A stretch of DNA of 64,000 bases. Origin: Prevotella sp. (GTDB lineage Bacteria > Bacteroidota > Bacteroidia > Bacteroidales > Bacteroidaceae). The notes beneath the pieces are model-generated. The model was not told the DNA's origin. It saw only the letters and a list, made by a program, of their open reading frames with translations, and did not search any database. Made by a program: the position numbers and the translations under genes. The DNA lies in NCBI GenBank assembly GCA_024682415.1, contig JAIKZG010000031.1, positions 1 through 64,000 of the forward strand. The letters are read 5' to 3'. Below are positions 60,824 to 64,000 of this stretch, in pieces. Position 1 is the first letter of the stretch. Every line of letters begins with the position of its first letter.

Positions 60824-62632
60824 TTATTCTTCATACATCTTGTCTATCAACTCCTTATAGTTCTCGTTGATGACACGACGTCTAAGTTTCAATGTATTTG
60901 TAAGTTCGTTAGATTCCATTGAGAAATGATGAGCGAGCAATGTTATGCGCTTTATTTTCTCATAAGAAGCCAACTGCTGCTGCAACGTGCTGATGCGCTC
61001 CATAATCATATCGCGCACCTTCTCATTCTGGCAGAGGTCTTCACGGCTCTCAAACTTTATGTTATTGTCGCGAGCGAACTCCTCCAACAATCTGAATTCA
61101 GGCACGATAAGCGCAGAAACGAATTTATGGCGGTCGGCAATTACAGCTATCTGGTCAATGTATTTATCTGTAAGCATAAGCGACTCCACCATCTGCGGAG
61201 CGATATACTTACCATTAGATGTCTTAAACAAATCCTTGATGCGTTCCTTCAGATACAGCTCGCCATTCTTAATGTAGCCAGCATCACCAGTATGGAAGAA
61301 GCCATCCTCATCAAAAGCCTCGGCGTTTACGCTGTCGCGATGATAGTAGCCAGGAGTAATGGTTTTGCCACGAAGAAGGATTTCATCGTTTTCGCCTATC
61401 TTTATCTCCACGCCAGGCAATGGTTTGCCAACAGAACCGACAGTGAATGCTTCATCTCTATGATCGCAGCTCACGGTGGCAAGACTTTCCGTCAAGCCAT
61501 AACCCACAATCATGTGAATGCCTACTGAATGCACGAACTCTTCTACCTCTGGTGATACAGCAGCGCCTGCCGTAGGGAATATGTTAGGATGTTCCAATCC
61601 TATCTGCTTGCGCACAAGGCTTAGCAATGTCTTGTCGTAGAGTTTATATTCCAACTCCAATGTCAGCGGCACTCTCTTTCCTCTGCCACGATATTCCACA
61701 TTGCGTTTTCTTCCCACCTCGAGGGCTCTGCGCATTATCTTCTGCTGCATTGCCGATGAATTGTCAATCTTATCCTTCACTGCAATGAACACTTTCTCCC
61801 AGAAGCGTGGCACAGAACTCATACATGTAGGATGGGTTTCTCGCAAAGCCTCCTGAATGTTGCGCGGATTAGTGTTTACTATCATCTGCGCGCCCACCGT
61901 CATTGCCAGATACGACCACGCGCGCTCAAAGATATGAGTAAACGGAAGGAAGTTTATTAGCTTGTCGCTCTCCACTACCGGCACCACTTTACCATTAGCT
62001 TCAAAAGCAGCATGATATTGACCGTAAGTCAAGACTACGCCTTTGCTGTCGCCTGTAGTTCCGCTGGTGTAGAGGATATTACATATATCTTCATCGTTTG
62101 CCTCGCTCCAAAGACGTTCCACCTCGCTCTGTCGCGGAAGGTCTTCTCCTAATTTTATAAAGTCGTCGAAATATAATGAAGCAGGGTCGTGAGTGCTTAT
62201 TCTCACAGAGCGGTCGTAGATTACTATGCGCTCCAACGACGGGCAAAGAGCAAACACCCGGTGTGCCTTGTCGTATTGTTCCTGTTCGCCCACAAAAATC
62301 ACTTTCACCTGTGCATCGTTGAGCATGAATTGTATCTGCTGTTCGCTGCTTGTGGCATATAGAGGAATGCTCACTGCTCTCACGCCATAAGCACCAAAAT
62401 CGGTATATAGATATTGCACACAGTTTTGTGCAAAGACGGCTATTTTCTCCTGTGGCTTTATTCCGAGATTAAGCAATGCGTTAGACACTTGCTTCACTCT
62501 CAAAGAGAACTGATTCCAAGAAACTGTCTTCCACTCCGTGCTGCCGAAAGACTGAAAAGTAAGCTCTGCACGGTTGCCGTACTTCTTTGCTTGTTCATGA
62601 ATAAGAACTGATAAATGGCAATTATTCTGCAT
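60824..62632 (-). CDS. Long-chain acyl-CoA ligase (AMP-binding)
   Basis: ANL-superfamily adenylating enzyme of 602 residues that activates fatty acids to acyl-CoA. The P-loop is NILYTSGTTGDSKGVVLTY (about 187-205). Other core motifs are VGYGLTESLATVSC (about 375-388), GDAGYIKNGELYLKERIKDL (A7/A8 hinge, about 450-470) and the catalytic Lys in the C-terminal domain (LTNTLKLRRRVI). A TACCTTTG at 62658-62651 is the probable promoter -7 box. First gene of a run with dgt and the pectinesterase gene. Confidence 0.92.
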   Translation of the reverse strand: MQNNCHLSVLIHEQAKKYGNRAELTFQSFGSTEWKTVSWNQFSLRVKQVSNALLNLGIKPQEKIAVFAQNCVQYLYTDFGAYGVRAVSIPLYATSSEQQIQFMLNDAQVKVIFVGEQEQYDKAHRVFALCPSLERIVIYDRSVRISTHDPASLYFDDFIKLGEDLPRQSEVERLWSEANDEDICNILYTSGTTGDSKGVVLTYGQYHAAFEANGKVVPVVESDKLINFLPFTHIFERAWSYLAMTVGAQMIVNTNPRNIQEALRETHPTCMSSVPRFWEKVFIAVKDKIDNSSAMQQKIMRRALEVGRKRNVEYRGRGKRVPLTLELEYKLYDKTLLSLVRKQIGLEHPNIFPTAGAAVSPEVEEFVHSVGIHMIVGYGLTESLATVSCDHRDEAFTVGSVGKPLPGVEIKIGENDEILLRGKTITPGYYHRDSVNAEAFDEDGFFHTGDAGYIKNGELYLKERIKDLFKTSNGKYIAPQMVESLMLTDKYIDQIAVIADRHKFVSALIVPEFRLLEEFARDNNIKFESREDLCQNEKVRDMIMERISTLQQQLASYEKIKRITLLAHHFSMESNELTNTLKLRRRVINENYKELIDKMYEE

Positions 62633-62703
62633 AACGTTTCTAATTTTTCACAAAGGTAATCATTTTAGCGAATAGTTAATATATCTCAACACATATTTAT
62701 TTG

Positions 62704-62830
62704 TAATTTTGCGGGACGATTCAACAGCATAATCATAAAAAGGCGTAGGCATCAATTTCGTCGTCTATCTTGAAGTAGGTTCCGGAATGACCCTAATAAT
62801 AAATAGACACATAGAAATAACGCCTACGCA
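62704..62830 (+). ncRNA. Candidate structured RNA with rod-like fold
   Basis: Plus-strand TAATTTTG (62704-62711) precedes nested stems: GCGTAGGC/GCCTACGC (62743-62750 with 62822-62829), GTCTAT/ATAGAC (62763-62768 with 62803-62808) and TAGG/CCTA (62776-62779 with 62792-62795) capped by a TTCCGGAA-containing loop. The first two stems are separated by an internal loop of 12 and 13 nt. This rod with a central bubble recalls 6S RNA in outline only. Read on the minus strand, the closing stem is followed by CTTTTT, so a terminator-linked 3' UTR element is the alternative. Orientation unresolved. Confidence 0.4.
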
Positions 62831-62854
62831 CATATACACAGACGCGCATTAAAA

Positions 62855-62884
62855 GCCGCACGCTCTCTGAAAAAAGCGTACGGC
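62855..62884 (-). terminator. Terminator of the rhamnosidase gene
   Basis: GCCGTACGCT / AGCGTGCGGC on the minus strand is a 10-bp stem with one G-U pair, followed by TTTT. On the plus strand the same position is a C-A mismatch, which suggests the minus-strand direction is the functional one. Confidence 0.65.
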
Positions 62885-62913
62885 AAAAATTATTTTTATA
62901 TGCACGAAAAAAT

Positions 62914-64000
62914 TTATTTCTCTACACGGAAATTATAAGAACCCGAAGCAAGCTCAAACACAGCCTTGCCATTCTCATAACGAAGATTGGAAACAGCAGA
63001 AAGTTTCTTCAGCTTAGCGCCATTGCCAAGCACTACATTCTTTAACTTAGCGGCTGGCAGATAAACAGTAGCCGAAGTGTTGGCAGGAATGGTGAAATGA
63101 TAAGTAATGGCGTCGGCACTCGTCTGCCATTTACTTTCTATTCTGCCATACATGCTGTCGTAATGTCCCTCGGCAAAGGAGAGTCCGCCTGTAGGGTCTA
63201 CTTCCGGGCGCAAGATGAAATGCTTAAAGCCAGGCGAAGCCACATCCTCAGCGATACCGAGCGAACGCTGCATGAGCCAGTTGGTGACAGAGCCGAAGGC
63301 ATAATGATTAAATGAGTTCATGTGGTTGTTGCCTCCGAAGCCGTCTTTCTTCGTGTAAGAGTTAAGGCGTTCCCAAATACTTGTCGCGCCCTGCTCCACA
63401 GGATAGAGCCATGAAGGGAACTGCTTGTTGAGAAGCATTTTGTAAGCATAGTCGGTCTTGCCGATTTCAGATAGAGCCATTGAAATCCATGCCGTGCCGA
63501 TAAAGCCTGTCATAAGCGAATATTCAGGATAGACAACTCCGTCGTCGCCCTTGCTTCGGCGAGAGATAGAGTTAAGGAAATTGCCCACAAACTTATCCTT
63601 CACATCGTCCTTCACAATGCCGAATGCCAAAGGCACAGCGTAAGAAGTCTGAGTATCGATAATCACGCCCTTGCGCTTTGGTCCACGCTTACCCACAAAA
63701 GGAGCGTCGTATTCCTCGCCAAGTCCGCAACCAATAGTCATGCCCGATTGCTTATCAAAATAATTGGCATTAATAAAGTCTATGCGCTTCTGGCGTTCCT
63801 GCTCATAGCGAGCAGCATCTGCGTTCTTGCCAAGCGTATTGGCAATCTGCGACATTATGCGAAGCTCGTAAGTAAGATAGCTATCGAAGAGCAGTGAATT
63901 GTCATTCTTAAACACCTCAAAACCAAGCCAGTCGCCAAGATCAGCCAAACCTGTAGAGCCACGATAATAATTTTCTTTCTTGTCGATGTAGCTGTTAAGC
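62914..64000 (-). CDS. Alpha-L-rhamnosidase (GH78), C-terminal part, truncated by the window edge
   Basis: The frame stays open to the right edge at 64000 (preceding codons read LNSYIDKKENYYRGSTG before LADLGDWLGF), so the 5' part lies outside. What is seen is about 362 residues: the second half of the (alpha/alpha)6 catalytic domain, with DTQTSYAVPLAFGIV, GFIGTAWISMALSEIGKTDY, and SIWERLNSY near the active site (Glu and Trp), then GSVTNWLMQRSLGIA, and the C-terminal beta-sandwich ending in YNFRVEK. Removes terminal rhamnose from rhamnogalacturonan or plant glycosides. Together with the pectinesterase it supports a pectin-degrading lifestyle. Confidence 0.92.
   Translation of the reverse strand, partial: LNSYIDKKENYYRGSTGLADLGDWLGFEVFKNDNSLLFDSYLTYELRIMSQIANTLGKNADAARYEQERQKRIDFINANYFDKQSGMTIGCGLGEEYDAPFVGKRGPKRKGVIIDTQTSYAVPLAFGIVKDDVKDKFVGNFLNSISRRSKGDDGVVYPEYSLMTGFIGTAWISMALSEIGKTDYAYKMLLNKQFPSWLYPVEQGATSIWERLNSYTKKDGFGGNNHMNSFNHYAFGSVTNWLMQRSLGIAEDVASPGFKHFILRPEVDPTGGLSFAEGHYDSMYGRIESKWQTSADAITYHFTIPANTSATVYLPAAKLKNVVLGNGAKLKKLSAVSNLRYENGKAVFELASGSYNFRVEK

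Overview
The window looks like a chromosomal stretch from a Bacteroidales bacterium, most likely Prevotellaceae (Prevotella/Segatella-like). The evidence is two SusC/SusD pairs, repeated promoters of the Bacteroidetes type (TTG, 18-21 bp, TAnnTTTG), a TonB receptor with the long Prevotella-style signal region, a Por/T9SS-like C-terminal tail on a secreted protein, and YfhO, GSCFA, DUF2851 and THUMP-like proteins typical of the phylum. No tRNA, CRISPR array, intact insertion sequence or prophage is visible. The genus is an inference; no database search was possible.

Layout. 1-140: what looks like the promoter and leader of an rRNA operon running off the left edge. 0.2-3.2 kb: aroK and topA. 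3.3-8.4 kb: a tripartite efflux operon (TolC, HlyD, 14-TM MFS) divergent from an AraC-type regulator, with palindromes between them. 8.4-9.6 kb: a gene-free block with a 40-bp tandem array and a 33-bp tandem array. 9.6-13.5 kb: an operon for uronate breakdown products (EIIC-like permease, KduI with a signal peptide, ExuT-like MFS). 13.6-16.7 kb: mtnN-luxS followed by three uncharacterised genes in the same direction. 17-25 kb: GH35 beta-galactosidase, YfhO/GSCFA pair, secreted Fn3 protein. 25.5-29.2 kb: BtuB-like receptor, a remnant of a DUF4143 ATPase, serine dehydratase. 29.4-34.2 kb: SusC/SusD pair 1. 34.5-36 kb: intact DUF4143 ATPase behind four 32-bp repeats that carry its promoter. 36.4-36.9 kb: a 41-bp tandem array. 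36.9-38.4 kb: CoA transferase. 38.6-43.2 kb: SusC/SusD pair 2, divergent from two PLP C-S lyase genes. 45.9-54.3 kb: VanX-like peptidase, THUMP-like methyltransferase, a membrane-protein trio (CD225, DUF2752, TM2), a decayed 41-bp array, then a LOG-DUF2851-thioesterase-dprA-dusB operon. 54.4-58.3 kb: ECF sigma/anti-sigma pair, argB and speA. 58.4-64 kb: pectinesterase, dGTPase, acyl-CoA ligase, a possible structured RNA, and a GH78 rhamnosidase cut by the right edge.

How it fits together. Pectinesterase, rhamnosidase, GH35 galactosidase, KduI and the uronate permeases point to use of pectin and rhamnogalacturonan, although these genes are scattered rather than in one polysaccharide utilisation locus. 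LuxS and MtnN recycle S-adenosylhomocysteine, and the two C-S lyases also handle sulfur amino acids. The most unusual points are the signal peptide on KduI, the EIIC permease without PTS partners in view, the unknown trio behind luxS, three unrelated intergenic arrays that all have 40-42 bp periods, the promoter-bearing 32-bp repeats, and a rod-like RNA candidate near 62.75 kb.
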